Position numbers and translations under genes: made by a program
Notes under the pieces: model-generated
Told to the model about the DNA's origin: nothing
Databases searched by the model: none
The model's input: only the letters and a program-made list of their open reading frames with translations
Assembly: GCA_035356615.1 (NCBI GenBank)
Contig: DAOQSN010000026.1
Coordinates: 1-64,000 of the forward strand
Origin: JAKQDH01 sp029558835
GTDB lineage: Bacteria > Planctomycetota > Phycisphaerae > UBA1845
Length of the DNA: 64,000 nt
Reading direction: 5' to 3'
Part shown: positions 24,275-33,496 of the stretch, in pieces
Position numbering within the stretch: position 1 is the stretch's first letter
Layout of the letters: each line of letters begins with the position of its first letter

Positions 24275-25171
24275 TCACGGCGCTGCCGGAGCCTGCCGGA
24301 GCTGCCCCACGACTTCCAGGATCCGCTTGGCGTCCGCGTTGTTCGGCCAGATCTGCAGGGACCGCTGGGCGTGCTCCTGGGCCGCCGCGAGGTCGCGCAA
24401 TTCGACGCAAACGGCGCCCAAGTGGTTGTGCAACTTGGCCAGGTTCACGTCCCGCTCCTGCAGCCGCGCGATCGTGGTCATGTCATAGCGCGCCAATTCC
24501 TGCGGAGTGATATCCTGCGCCGCCAGTTCCTCCAGGATGGCGAGCTCTTTTGGATTGTTATAGTACATGTCCATGCTGCGCAGCAACATGTAGCGGTAGG
24601 ACAGGGCCGGGTCGCTTTGATAAGTCATGCTCTTTTCGAAGGCATCGCGCGCGTCCTGGTAGCGTTGCAGGTTCATGTACGCCACGCCGAGTTTCCGGTA
24701 AACCTTCTCCTGCTCGACGCCGAATTGCAGCGCCTGTTGGTAGTAGGAGATGGCCTCGTCCCACCGGCCCTCCTCCTCCAGAGCGCCCGCCAAGTTGTAA
24801 CAGACGGCGCACTTGAGCGTAGGTCGTTTCTCCTCCTGCAAGCGCTGACGCAGGATCTCAAGCCCGCGTGCCCTGTCTCCCACTTGCAGGTACGCACTGG
24901 CCAGGTTGATGTAGGCACCGCCCTCCTCGGGGTTGACCTTTACGGCCATGGCGTACTGGGGAATGGCAAGTGTATAGTTACCCTCCTGCCAGAGGACGTC
25001 GCCGTCGTTCTTGTGGTGCCGCGCCTCCACCGCCCGACCGGGACGGCTCAGCTCCTGCAGCCAGGGCGGGTTGAGGTAGCAGATGACTCCGAAAACCACC
25101 AGCAACACCCACACCAGCAGCAGACCCACCGTGACGACGGTCTGCCCGCCGCCGGGCGCCGGCTCGGCCAC
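24275..25171 (-). CDS. Membrane-anchored TPR protein
   Basis: A 298-residue protein: one transmembrane helix at about 11-33 followed by tetratricopeptide-type helical repeats from about 50 to the end (for example GNYTLAIPQYAMAVKVNPEE, GRWDEAISYYQQAL, RYQDARDAFEKSM). TPRs scaffold protein complexes. GTG at 25171 is chosen because GGAGGG lies seven bases upstream; it is 25 nt past the stop of the VanZ-like gene. The longer frame would overlap that gene. The two probably act together at the membrane. Confidence 0.8.
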   Translation of the reverse strand: MAEPAPGGGQTVVTVGLLLVWVLLVVFGVICYLNPPWLQELSRPGRAVEARHHKNDGDVLWQEGNYTLAIPQYAMAVKVNPEEGGAYINLASAYLQVGDRARGLEILRQRLQEEKRPTLKCAVCYNLAGALEEEGRWDEAISYYQQALQFGVEQEKVYRKLGVAYMNLQRYQDARDAFEKSMTYQSDPALSYRYMLLRSMDMYYNNPKELAILEELAAQDITPQELARYDMTTIARLQERDVNLAKLHNHLGAVCVELRDLAAAQEHAQRSLQIWPNNADAKRILEVVGQLRQAPAAP

Positions 25172-25196
25172 GACGGAACCCTCCGGCCGCGCCGGC

Positions 25197-26486
25197 TTAC
25201 GCGTTGTGGATGACGAAGAGGACACTCTTCCCCTCCTCACGCAAACGGCGATACTCGCGGAAGGCCGCAGCGTTCGGGAGAATAATCACCTGCGTACCGC
25301 GGCGGGTGTACGGGTTGTAGAGGAACTGGCTGACGCCGGGCTCCGGGAACCCCCGGCCCCCCTGCCCGGCGCTGCCGCTGCCGACCAGCACGATGTCCGG
25401 CTCGCGTTTGAGGAAGAACTGGCGGTCGCGGGCCATGAACGTCGCTTTCTTGTCCACCGGGCGCCAACTGCCGTCGGGGAAGATCAGTACGTCGAAGAAC
25501 GGGACGGCCACGCCGCGGTAGAAGATCAGGCCCGGGCGGGCGTAGACGTTCGGGTCATCTCTGTACTTCCAGAGCGACCAGCCCTGCACCCCCCCGGCGA
25601 CGACGAGAAGCGCCAGCAGCGCGTAGCGCACGGCCGCGTAACGAGTGACGTGCAGCAGAACGAAGAGCACGGCCGATCCCGAGAGCCCCAGGACCAGCAC
25701 CAGCCCCGCATACGCGATGTTGCTCAGCAGGGAACTGAACAGCAGCACCAGGAACGCCACCACGAACATCAGCAGCACCAGGCTGCGCGGGTCCCGGAAG
25801 TAGTCACGCAGCTTCTCGTGCCGCAGTTTGCGCCCGACGCGCCACAGGACGCCCGCTCGATTCGGACCGCTGTAGACCACCAGCATCCCCATGAGGCAGC
25901 CGTAGACGTCCTTGGCGACGTCCCCCATCTCGAACGCCCGCCCGCTCATCTTCAGTTGAAAGGACTCGTCGAACGTCGAGAAGCTCGCGGCCACCACGAA
26001 GGTAATCAGCATGATCCGATGCAGCGGGTAGCCGCGCGGGGCCAGGTCCCGGTACATCATGTAGGCGAAGACGGCATACGCCATGTAGTGCCAGTTCTGC
26101 TGCAAGTCGTAGAAGTTGTGGTCGAAGTAGTAGTCGTTGACCTGCTGGGCGGCGAAGTTCATGAGCAGCACGACGCCGGCCACGATGACCCTTCCCCACG
26201 TGATCTGCCGACGCAACAGCACCAGCCCCACCGTCACGACAACCGCCCCCACAACGGGGATGATCGGGACGCGCACCCCGAACGCGTCCACGCTCAGCAC
26301 GGAGAGCTTGCCGATGGCTTCCTGGAGGAAGCGGCGCAGCATCAGGAACGGCGTGGCCACCAGGAGGAAGCTGTACAGAACGAGGTGCACGCGGGTGGAG
26401 TAAATCCACCGCCAGCGGCCACCGCCGGGCGCGGGGACGGCGCCGAAGTGGGTCTTCGCCTCTTTGGCACGCCGTCTCCGCGTCAC
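25197..26486 (-). CDS. VanZ-like membrane protein with C-terminal Mth938-like domain
   Basis: 429 residues. The first about 320 hold around nine hydrophobic helices; the central segment (NDYYFDHNFYDLQQNWHYMA, then FSTFDESFQLKMSGRAFEMG, DVAKDVYGCLMG) matches the VanZ/phosphotransbutyrylase-like family. The C-terminal about 80 residues (PDIVLVGSGSAGQGG to the end, with AAAFREYRRLREEGKSVLFVI) resemble the soluble Mth938/DUF498 fold. Neither domain has an established biochemical role in bacteria. The GTG start is preceded by a very close GAGG, so it is somewhat uncertain. First gene of a two-gene operon with the TPR protein. Confidence 0.78.
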   Translation of the reverse strand: MTRRRRAKEAKTHFGAVPAPGGGRWRWIYSTRVHLVLYSFLLVATPFLMLRRFLQEAIGKLSVLSVDAFGVRVPIIPVVGAVVVTVGLVLLRRQITWGRVIVAGVVLLMNFAAQQVNDYYFDHNFYDLQQNWHYMAYAVFAYMMYRDLAPRGYPLHRIMLITFVVAASFSTFDESFQLKMSGRAFEMGDVAKDVYGCLMGMLVVYSGPNRAGVLWRVGRKLRHEKLRDYFRDPRSLVLLMFVVAFLVLLFSSLLSNIAYAGLVLVLGLSGSAVLFVLLHVTRYAAVRYALLALLVVAGGVQGWSLWKYRDDPNVYARPGLIFYRGVAVPFFDVLIFPDGSWRPVDKKATFMARDRQFFLKREPDIVLVGSGSAGQGGRGFPEPGVSQFLYNPYTRRGTQVIILPNAAAFREYRRLREEGKSVLFVIHNA

Positions 26487-26729
26487 GCCTCAAACCCATC
26501 TGAACCCGGTCAACGCCGACCGCACCTCCCACGCGTGGGTGCCCGGCGCCCTTGCTCGATCAACGTGGATTCTACCCGTCTTCGCAGCCCGGAACCAGAG
26601 CCGGCGCGGTCTCCCCTTGACGCCGAGTGTCAAGGGGAGCCCGCCCGGTGCGGCGATGCCCTGCTTGTTGCACGATGGCGCACACCCACATAAGCCCCCA
26701 CCCGGCCGGTTCCGCCGGGCCCCGGCAGA

Positions 26730-26761
26730 GCATGGCGGCGCTGCGCTTGGCCATGCCACCC
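26730..26761 (+). repeat. R1 right-half element, copy C
   Basis: GCATGGCGGCGCTGCGCTTG then GCCATGCCACCC, identical to the right half of copies B and G; the left half is missing or unrecognisable. Confidence 0.8.
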
Positions 26762-26850
26762 GCTGCCCGAGCGATGACAATGCACAACCCGGGAGGTCAC
26801 AACTCGCAGCCGACGCGGTGACAACCCGCCCCACGATCGGAGGTTGCGTC

Positions 26851-27021
26851 CTACTGCGGGCCATCCTCCGGCGGCAGAGCGTCGATCCACCCCTGCACCT
26901 TCGCGACCATGTGCGGCATGCCGATACGCCGGCACAGCTCGACGGCCTGCTGCCACAGGCGCCGGGCTTCGGGAACATCACCCCGCTGCTTGCAGATCGG
27001 CCCGAGGTTGCCGACTTGGGC
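26851..27021 (-). pseudogene. Remnant of a TPR/CHAT-type gene (C-terminal end)
   Basis: On the minus strand the frame reads VGNLGPICKQRGDVPEARRL, WQQAVELCRRIGMPHMVAKV, QGWIDALPPE, then a stop. This is the characteristic last tetratricopeptide unit of bacterial TPR proteins (NLGxxxKxxGDxxxARxLWxxAL). The upstream part of the frame becomes repeat sequence with no TPR, so only about 55 residues of the original gene survive. Confidence 0.65.
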
Positions 27022-27075
27022 CCTTCCAGGGCCGGCCGGTCGCAGCAGAGCATCGCTGATACCCGAAGGCTGCCG

Positions 27076-27115
27076 GCTGAGAACTGACAACTGCGAGCTG
27101 ATGACTGAGGACTGC
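27076..27115. repeat. ACTGA-type degenerate short repeat
   Basis: Repeated pattern of CTGAGAACTGACAACTG, GCTGATGACTGAGGACTG. The words CTGA and ACTG recur every 7-9 bases. Confidence 0.5.
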
Positions 27116-27946
27116 CTACTCCCCCGCGCCGCCGTGCCGCTGCTCCCGCTTCTCCTCGGCCTCGGGTCGGCGGACGTAGAGCGGGAGCAGCGTGCGCGGA
27201 TCGGAGAAGCCGCTGCGCAGCGCCTTCGCGCGACCCAGCGCGTACAGGGCGGCCGCGCTGGGGCGGGAAAACTCTTCGGGCAGCATGCGCCAGCCGGCGG
27301 CCCCGATGACCGCCCGGTGCATCTCGACGGCCTCACCGAGCACGGCCACGTTTGCAGTGCCCTCGCCCGGCGCGTCTGCGTCGCTGACGCCCTTACCCGT
27401 CGCCTCTGCGGCTCGTGCCGCTCCCTGACCAGCGCAGTTCTGCTCAGGCACTAGCGACGTCAGGCCATCCGCCGGGTTAACCTCCTCTGGCTCGGTCGTG
27501 GCCGTGAAGCGTTCGCCGTCGAGCTTGAAGAAGGCCGCGTAGACCCGCCCGCGCTGCGCATCGGTCATCACCACCACCCGCGTGGGAACCGGCTCGGCCG
27601 CCAGCGCGTTCTGCGCCAGCACGGTGAGGCTCGGCACGCCCAGCACGCGCGCGCCGTGCGCCAATGCCAGCGTGCGTGCCACCGTGAAGCCGATGCGCAG
27701 GCCGGTGAAGCTGCCCGGCCCGGCCGAGACATACACGGCCTCGATCCGCTCGGGCGACACGCCTTCGTCCTGGCAGAGCCCCGCGATCACGGGCAACAGG
27801 TCGGCCGCATGGCGACGCGGCCGGTCGAGCGCGCGGAGGCGCAGGACCTCGTCGCCACAGCCGAGGGCAACGCTGCCCCACAGCGATGAGGTCTCCAGGG
27901 CCAGGGCGAAGCCTGCCGGCGGTTCACTGGGCGTCGTAGTCGGCAT
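27116..27946 (-). CDS. tsaB: tRNA threonylcarbamoyladenosine biosynthesis protein TsaB
   Basis: A 276-residue ASKHA-fold protein that pairs with TsaD (and TsaE) to transfer threonylcarbamoyl from TC-AMP to A37 of ANN-decoding tRNAs. Signatures: LALETSS near residue 14, AGPGSFTGLRIG near 75, and TDAQRGRVYAAFF. TsaB lacks catalysis of its own and serves as dimer partner. A 35-residue Ala/Gly-rich insert (CAGQGAARAAEATGKGVSDA) interrupts the second lobe. The ATG at 27946 matches where homologues begin; the open frame upstream is an antisense shadow of the next gene. Divergent from the metallophosphoesterase. Confidence 0.9.
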   Translation of the reverse strand: MPTTTPSEPPAGFALALETSSLWGSVALGCGDEVLRLRALDRPRRHAADLLPVIAGLCQDEGVSPERIEAVYVSAGPGSFTGLRIGFTVARTLALAHGARVLGVPSLTVLAQNALAAEPVPTRVVVMTDAQRGRVYAAFFKLDGERFTATTEPEEVNPADGLTSLVPEQNCAGQGAARAAEATGKGVSDADAPGEGTANVAVLGEAVEMHRAVIGAAGWRMLPEEFSRPSAAALYALGRAKALRSGFSDPRTLLPLYVRRPEAEEKREQRHGGAGE

Positions 27947-28204
27947 GGCGAGCGCATCATACACGTTCCTACGACGCGGTAAGAATGCCCCCGGCCATGG
28001 CTGGGGAGCCGGTTCCAGCCCCGCTGCAACTCTCACCGGGGCGTGGCGGGCATTGACGCTTGGGAAGGTGGCCCGTACAGTGCGGAGTCCGGGTGGTGGC
28101 GCAGTGGTTGGGTGCCCACCAGCGGGGCTGGCAGCGGGTCGGCGTGGTAGCCGCCGGCTGGACGGGTCGTGGCGGGTCGCTACGCACGTGGGGAGCTTCA
28201 GGCT

Positions 28205-29029
28205 GTGTTCGCAGTGATCTCGGACATTCACAGCAACATCGAGGCGCTCACCGTCGCGTTTGCGGACATTGACCGCCGGTCGATTAAGAGAGTGTTCTGC
28301 CTGGGTGACGTAGTCGGTTATGGGGCCAGCCCGCGCGAGTGCCTGGAACTGCTGATCGAGCGGTGCGAGGTCATCCTCTGCGGCAACCACGACCAGGCGG
28401 TTTTCTACGAGCCGGCCAACTTCAACGTCGGCGCGGAGCGGGCGGCCTACTGGACCCGCCAGATGCTCGAGGAGGAGCCCAGCAAGGCGAAGCGGGACCG
28501 CTGGTGGGAAGTGCTGGGGCGGCTGCCGCCGCAGTTCGAGGCAAACGGGCTGCTGATGGTGCACGCCTCGCCGCGTCGGCCGATCAACGAGTACCTCTTC
28601 CCGGAGGACGTTTACACCAACCCGGGCAAGGTGCTGGAGAACTTCCGCCGGCTTAACGAGCAGCACATGGCCTGCGTGGTCGGGCACACGCATGTGCCCG
28701 GGGTGTTCCTGGACGATCCCTGCTTCGACCCGCCGGACGAGCTGCCCGACATGAACATCTACACGATCACGCCCGACGAGAAGGCGATCATTAACGTCGG
28801 GAGCGTCGGCCAGCCGCGGGACCGGGACCCGCGTCTGTCTTACGTCGTAGTCTACGAGAAAGGGGAAGCCCCCGAGGGCTACGACCCGCCGGAGGTGGGC
28901 GAGCAGGAGTTCTGCGCGACGGTGGAGTTCGTCCGCCTGGAATACGACGTCGAGAAGGCGGCCCGCAAGATCTTCGATATCCCGGATCTGGATGATTTCC
29001 TGGGACATCGGTTGTTTGAGGGGCGGTAG
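28205..29029 (+). CDS. Calcineurin-like metallophosphoesterase
   Basis: A 274-residue two-metal phosphoesterase of the YfcE/MJ0936 type. Metal-binding motifs in order: SDIHSN (Asp7, His9), LGDVVGYG, CGNHDQ, VMVHAS-type strand and VVGHTHVPG. The second half carries an extended loop and a negatively charged C-terminus. Typical substrates in the group are phosphodiesters or nucleotides, not predictable here. GTG at 28205 is chosen (MFAVISDIHSN is the natural beginning and GGGGAG lies nine bases upstream). Confidence 0.85.
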   Translation: MFAVISDIHSNIEALTVAFADIDRRSIKRVFCLGDVVGYGASPRECLELLIERCEVILCGNHDQAVFYEPANFNVGAERAAYWTRQMLEEEPSKAKRDRWWEVLGRLPPQFEANGLLMVHASPRRPINEYLFPEDVYTNPGKVLENFRRLNEQHMACVVGHTHVPGVFLDDPCFDPPDELPDMNIYTITPDEKAIINVGSVGQPRDRDPRLSYVVVYEKGEAPEGYDPPEVGEQEFCATVEFVRLEYDVEKAARKIFDIPDLDDFLGHRLFEGR

Positions 29030-29133
29030 ACGGTAGTCGGCCGGGCCCCCGCGGGCACGCCGGGACAGCACCGCCATCTCCTTCAGAAGACCCTGGCTCT
29101 TGCCTGTGTTGTCGAGCAAGTTGACCGTTTCTC

Positions 29134-31299
29134 ATGGACGACCGGAAGGACTTACTGCGTAACCTGCTGGTGTCGGCCGCGGTCTTCGTGTTCGCGCTGA
29201 CCCTCCTCTCCAAGTGGCTGCCGTCCACGCCGCCGAGTGCGCCACCGCCGCCGGCAGGCGCTCCGACCCCTGACCCCACAGCCGGGGCCGCGGGGCCGAC
29301 GACGACGCAAACGCCGGCACCGCCGGCCGGAGACGTGCCGGCGGAGTCCACCGGGGCGATCGGGGGAGCCCTCACGGTGCGTGAGGCGGAGGTCGTCGTC
29401 CTGCGGGAGATGGGGGCACCGGCACCGGCGCTTGAGGTCGATGGACGCCGGCCTCGGCATCCCCCGGCGGGCCCGTATCGAATGCGTGTGCACTTGTGCA
29501 ACCTGGGTGCCTCGATCGACACGGCCGCCATGGCCGACCACTGGCAGGACCTCGACGGCGCGGAACTCTACCACCTGCTCGAACCGGTCGGCTTGCCGGG
29601 CCCGAAGGAGGGCGGGGTGCACCGGTCACTCAGTGTGGACGCCGTCAACGTCGACAACCGCGGTGGGATTCTGCTGGCGGACAAGAAGTGGCACGTGCGT
29701 CCGGAAGAGGGCGTGACGACGGATGCCGAGGGGCGCGAGAGCCTCGAGTTCTACGTCGACCTCGAAGAGGACGGACAGCCCGTCCTGCGCCTCACCCGCA
29801 CTTACACGCTGGCGCCGCAACCGAAGGCGGAGGGACGGTTCGACCTGCGTGCGGACCTGCGGGTGGAGAACCTCTCGCCGGCCGCCCATGAGGTCGTGCT
29901 GACCTGCCGCGGCGGGGTCGGGGTGCACATGGCCAACTCCCGCACCGACGACCGTTTTGCCGACCTCGGGGTGCGCACCGCGCGGGGGGTGCGCGGCGAC
30001 CGGCAAGCCCTGGCGGCGCTGTCGAAGAAGCCCGCCCCCGCGCCCGGCGCACTGCTCAGTCTGCCGTTGTTCGCGCCGACACAAATCGCGGCGGGTGAGA
30101 AGCTCACTTGGGTCGCCACGGCCAACACGTACTTCACCTGTACCCTGGCTCCGCTCAACCGCGACGGCTCGGACGATGCCCTTTACCTGGCGGCCGCCGA
30201 ACTGATTGACCTGGATCGCGAGCCGCTGACCGACAGCGACCGCACGGTCCGGCTCATCACGCGCAGCGAGTCGGTGCCGGCGGGAGGGACATTGCAGTAC
30301 CCGTTCGACCTGTTTCTGGGCCCCAAGTTGCCGCGTTCGTTCCAGACGCTCGAACCTTACGCCGCCCGCAACTATTATTACCAGATTGCCCAGGGCTTCG
30401 GCTGGTGCACGTTTGCCTTCCTGGTGGAGCTGATGCTGTGGCTGCTCAACGGGCTGCACCGGGTGGTCTTCAACTATGGAGTTGCCATCATCATCCTGGT
30501 GCTGATCGTGCGCGGCCTGTTGCACCCGCTGACCAAGAAGGGGCAGGTGGACATGGTCCGCATGCAGCACCGCATGCAGGAACTGGCCCCCAAGATCGAG
30601 GAGATCAAGAAGAAGTACGCCAACGACAAGGCCCGCATGAACCAGGAGATGATGAAGCTCAACATCAACCCGGTTGGGCAGATGATGACCTGCCTGCCGA
30701 TGTTCATCCAGATGCCGATCTGGGTGGCCCTGTGGTTGAGCCTCAGTAACAACATCGAGATGCGGCATGAGCCGTTCTTCGGCTGGATCCGGGACCTGAC
30801 GGCGCCCGATGCCCTGTATACGTTCGTGCGGCCGCTGACCGTGCCCCTACTGGGCTGGCAGATCGTCAGCTTCAACCTGCTGCCCCTGCTGCTCGCGTTG
30901 TTCATGTACACGCAGCAGAAACTGACGCCGCGACCGAAACCCAGCCCCAACATGACCGAGCAGCAGATCCAGCAGCAGGAGGCCATGCAGAAGATGATGC
31001 CCATCATGAGCATCATGATGCTCATCATCTTCTATCCGGCGCCGAGCGGGCTTACTCTGTACATCATGACCAGCTCGCTGTTCGGAACGATCGAGCAGTG
31101 GGTGATCCGCAAGCACATCAAGGCACGGGAGGCGGCGGGCACGCTGCACAAGCCGGAGCGTCCCCGCCGGCCGGTGCCGCTGGAAGGCGCCCCCCGCCCG
31201 CGGCCCACCGGCTTCTTTGCCAGACTCCAGAAACTCGCCGAAGACGCCCAGAAACACGCTCAGACCGGCGGCTCCCGCCCGCGCCGCGAGCGTGACTGA
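29134..31299 (+). CDS. yidC: Membrane protein insertase YidC
   Basis: A 721-residue Oxa1/YidC-family insertase that places membrane proteins into the inner membrane, alone or with SecYEG. An N-terminal signal-anchor (residues 9-27) precedes a Pro/Ala-rich stretch and a large periplasmic beta-sandwich (about 90-400). The conserved core follows: YYYQIAQGFGWCTFAFLVEL, the KKGQVDMVRMQHRMQELAPK coiled-coil hairpin, MFIQMPIWVALWLSL, and the final hydrophobic helices with MPIMSIMMLIIFYPAPSGL. A basic tail (GGSRPRRERD) can contact ribosomes. The usual rnpA neighbour is absent. Confidence 0.95.
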   Translation: MDDRKDLLRNLLVSAAVFVFALTLLSKWLPSTPPSAPPPPAGAPTPDPTAGAAGPTTTQTPAPPAGDVPAESTGAIGGALTVREAEVVVLREMGAPAPALEVDGRRPRHPPAGPYRMRVHLCNLGASIDTAAMADHWQDLDGAELYHLLEPVGLPGPKEGGVHRSLSVDAVNVDNRGGILLADKKWHVRPEEGVTTDAEGRESLEFYVDLEEDGQPVLRLTRTYTLAPQPKAEGRFDLRADLRVENLSPAAHEVVLTCRGGVGVHMANSRTDDRFADLGVRTARGVRGDRQALAALSKKPAPAPGALLSLPLFAPTQIAAGEKLTWVATANTYFTCTLAPLNRDGSDDALYLAAAELIDLDREPLTDSDRTVRLITRSESVPAGGTLQYPFDLFLGPKLPRSFQTLEPYAARNYYYQIAQGFGWCTFAFLVELMLWLLNGLHRVVFNYGVAIIILVLIVRGLLHPLTKKGQVDMVRMQHRMQELAPKIEEIKKKYANDKARMNQEMMKLNINPVGQMMTCLPMFIQMPIWVALWLSLSNNIEMRHEPFFGWIRDLTAPDALYTFVRPLTVPLLGWQIVSFNLLPLLLALFMYTQQKLTPRPKPSPNMTEQQIQQQEAMQKMMPIMSIMMLIIFYPAPSGLTLYIMTSSLFGTIEQWVIRKHIKAREAAGTLHKPERPRRPVPLEGAPRPRPTGFFARLQKLAEDAQKHAQTGGSRPRRERD

Positions 31300-31827
31300 G
31301 CCCGGCACCCGTGGTCATAGTCTCGCACCGCACGACCATGCCCCGGCTCGAGGCGCACCCCGCCGTGCGGGCCCCCGCGATTCCTTGCCGACCGGACGAC
31401 CAGCTTCTCTGAATGCAGAAGGCAATCGTCATGGCGCCTTGCCGCACCCGGAGACCAGGAAAAGGCTCATGGCGTCGTCAGCCCGTACTGGCGAGGATTC
31501 CAACTTCTCGCAGCAGAAAGGGGCAACCTGAGCTGCGCTACGGGCCACGTTCTGCCCGGCCCTGGAAGGGCCGCAGTCGGTAGCCAGGGGGTGTCAACCC
31601 CCGGGATGAGGACGCCCCCGTTTGTCTTCCCCGCCCCGGCGGGGCGGCGGAGGTACCAAGAAGGCGCTGGACTCCGCTCCCCAGGATTGCCACCCTGGGC
31701 TGACGACTTCGACCCCTCTGGGGTCGGATCAGCGGTCTCGCAAGCCGATGCGGACGAGGATTCCGACTGTTCAGAGCAGAATTCAGACGGGGCCTCCCCC
31801 GGGGACGCGGCTGTTGGGGGAACGGAC
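31300..31827. other. Gene-free stretch with palindromes
   Basis: 528 bases after yidC. It holds GC-rich inverted repeats (for example CCCCGCCCCGGCGGGGCGG near 31640 and GACCCCTCTGGGGTC near 31718, a possible terminator shared by convergent yidC and the lipoprotein gene) but no gene. Frames here are arginine/proline-rich. Confidence 0.5.
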
Positions 31828-32763
31828 TCAAGGTAGCACGTCGGAGGCCGTGGAAGTCTCGACGGGTGTGGGAACCGCGGCCGGCTCCTGGGCAACCGCC
31901 ACGGTGGGCAGTCCGTCGAGGAAGCGCATGATCTGGGCCGCGCAGGTCGGGCCTTCGAGCGTGTGGGGGGTGCCGTCGGTTTGCACCACAACGATGGCGG
32001 GCAGCTTTTGCACACCGAAGGGGCGGGCTCCCCACGCCGGCCAGGGCCAGTACCAGTCCCAGCGGGCGTGCACCCACTCCAGGCAGCGGGCGTGCAGGCC
32101 GGGGGCCGCGAAGTACTTCACCAGTCGGTCGCCGTCGCCGGACCAGAAACTCCCGCAGACGACCAGCAGGGGCTGGCCGCGGCGCTGTGCCTCTTCTCGG
32201 GCACGCGGAACGTTCCCATACCACGAGTACGCGACGCGCCGCGGCAGATGCGGGTTATAGACGGGCGTGGCGCCGGGCCCCGTCGCGGTAGTGAAGAAGT
32301 CACGTAGGGCAGCCTCGTCCAGCGGGCCGCTGCGGGCGTGGTAGGTGCCGTCCTGGCGGACGATGATGAGGGCCGGCGCCCGCTCGACGCCGTACTGGGC
32401 AACGTAGCGGCGGTCCGGCTCATAGGTGTCGAACAACATCGCGCAGACGTAGGGCTCCAGCAGGGGCTTGATCGTGCTGCCGGACAGCAACTTCGGCAGA
32501 TGGTCCTCCTCCCCCGGGCGGGCGTGCCGATACGCAATCAGCAGGTCCCGGCCGGACTTGTGGAAGCGCTTCTCGGCCGCCTCGTAGTCGCCCGCCCAGG
32601 TGAGCTGAATCCAGTACCGCCCGGAGGTCTGGCAGCCTGACAGCAGGGCCAGACTCAGTACCGACGCCAGCACGCTTGCGGCCCGGGGGAGTCGGCCCGC
32701 CCAGGACCGCCCGCCTCGCGGAGGAGCGCTGGCACGGCACGGTATGGCGATGGCGTGATTCAT
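31828..32763 (-). CDS. Lipoprotein with two thioredoxin-like domains
   Basis: A 311-residue protein. A long n-region leads to the lipobox LLSGC (Cys44), so the mature protein is lipid-anchored. Two repeats of a thioredoxin-like fold follow: each has a cis-Pro-type RAPALIIVRQDGTYHARSGP or KLPAIVVVQTDGTPHTLEGP segment, which is the cis-proline loop and following strand. The active-site CXXC is missing in both (the first has no Cys pair and the second reads VCGSFWSGDG), so redox activity is unlikely; a scaffold or chaperone role is more plausible. Start at 32763 has no strong ribosome binding site. Confidence 0.75.
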   Translation of the reverse strand: MNHAIAIPCRASAPPRGGRSWAGRLPRAASVLASVLSLALLSGCQTSGRYWIQLTWAGDYEAAEKRFHKSGRDLLIAYRHARPGEEDHLPKLLSGSTIKPLLEPYVCAMLFDTYEPDRRYVAQYGVERAPALIIVRQDGTYHARSGPLDEAALRDFFTTATGPGATPVYNPHLPRRVAYSWYGNVPRAREEAQRRGQPLLVVCGSFWSGDGDRLVKYFAAPGLHARCLEWVHARWDWYWPWPAWGARPFGVQKLPAIVVVQTDGTPHTLEGPTCAAQIMRFLDGLPTVAVAQEPAAVPTPVETSTASDVLP

Positions 32764-32869
32764 GCGCGCTTGCCCAGAGAGACCATTCACCACGGCTAAT
32801 GACACGCAACGGACCGCGCTGGTTGGCAGTTTAGCTGGTCCACGCGCAGGCGGCAACCGGTCCGGCCGC

Positions 32870-33277
32870 TCAGGCGCTGATGTGCACCAGTACCTGCCGC
32901 GCGGAGCCGTGGTGGCGATGTTCCCACAGATAGATGCCCTGCCACCTGCCCAGCCCGAGCCGGCCCTCCACGATGGGAATGGAGAGCGTGGTGGCCGTCA
33001 GGGCCGCCTTGAGGTGCGAGGGCATGTCGTCGGGCCCCTCGGCCACGTGCGTATAGAGGGGGTCGTCCTCCGGCACGAGGCGGTGGAGCCACGCCTCCAG
33101 GTCGTGGCGGGCGGAGGGATCGGCATTCTCCTGGATGATCAGACTGGCGGAGGTATGCTGCACCATCACGGTGCAGAGACCGTCGGTTGCGCCGGCGGCG
33201 CGCACCACGGCCGCCACCTCCGCGGTGATCTCGTGCAACCCCTGCCGCCGGGTGTTGACCGTCAGTTGGCGGGTCAT
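32870..33277 (-). CDS. yjbQ: YjbQ / UPF0047 family protein
   Basis: A 135-residue protein of the secondary thiamine-phosphate synthase enzyme family, a compact trimer. Landmarks are VMVQHTSASLIIQENADPS (with the conserved His-Thr-Ser), GPDDMPSHLKAAL and the C-terminal GRLGLGRWQGIYLWEHR strand. The physiological reaction is uncertain; E. coli YjbQ has weak thiamine-phosphate synthase activity. It starts at ATG 33277 with GGGGGAGACAC upstream and ends about 107 nt before the lipoprotein's start. Confidence 0.9.
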   Translation of the reverse strand: MTRQLTVNTRRQGLHEITAEVAAVVRAAGATDGLCTVMVQHTSASLIIQENADPSARHDLEAWLHRLVPEDDPLYTHVAEGPDDMPSHLKAALTATTLSIPIVEGRLGLGRWQGIYLWEHRHHGSARQVLVHISA

Positions 33278-33496
33278 GTGTCTCCCCCGAACGTGCTGAT
33301 CGGCGCGACTGGACCGTGGTATCCATGCCGTGGGGATAGCTGTCAAGTGACCTGCTCCACCCGCCGCGCTCCGCCCTCGGCAGGTCTGTGGCGGCGACCC
33401 AGGGATGCCCTGGGGGCGAAGTTGAGCCGGGGGCTTGGGCATTGCCGCAGCGTCGGGGACAATGACGGCCGGGGGTAAGCAGACGGGTGCAACGGC

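Larger units (their letters stand above)
26487..27115. other. Gene-free stretch with R1 half element and gene remnant
   Basis: 629 bases. Contents: an R1 right half (26730-26761), a decayed TPR-gene remnant (26851-27021, minus strand) and an ACTGA-type degenerate repeat (27076-27115). No intact gene. Confidence 0.65.

Noticed and set aside
27116..29119. N-terminal extension of tsaB to 667 residues
   Set aside because: The extension is antisense to the metallophosphoesterase gene; TsaB homologues begin at about the ATG at 27946.
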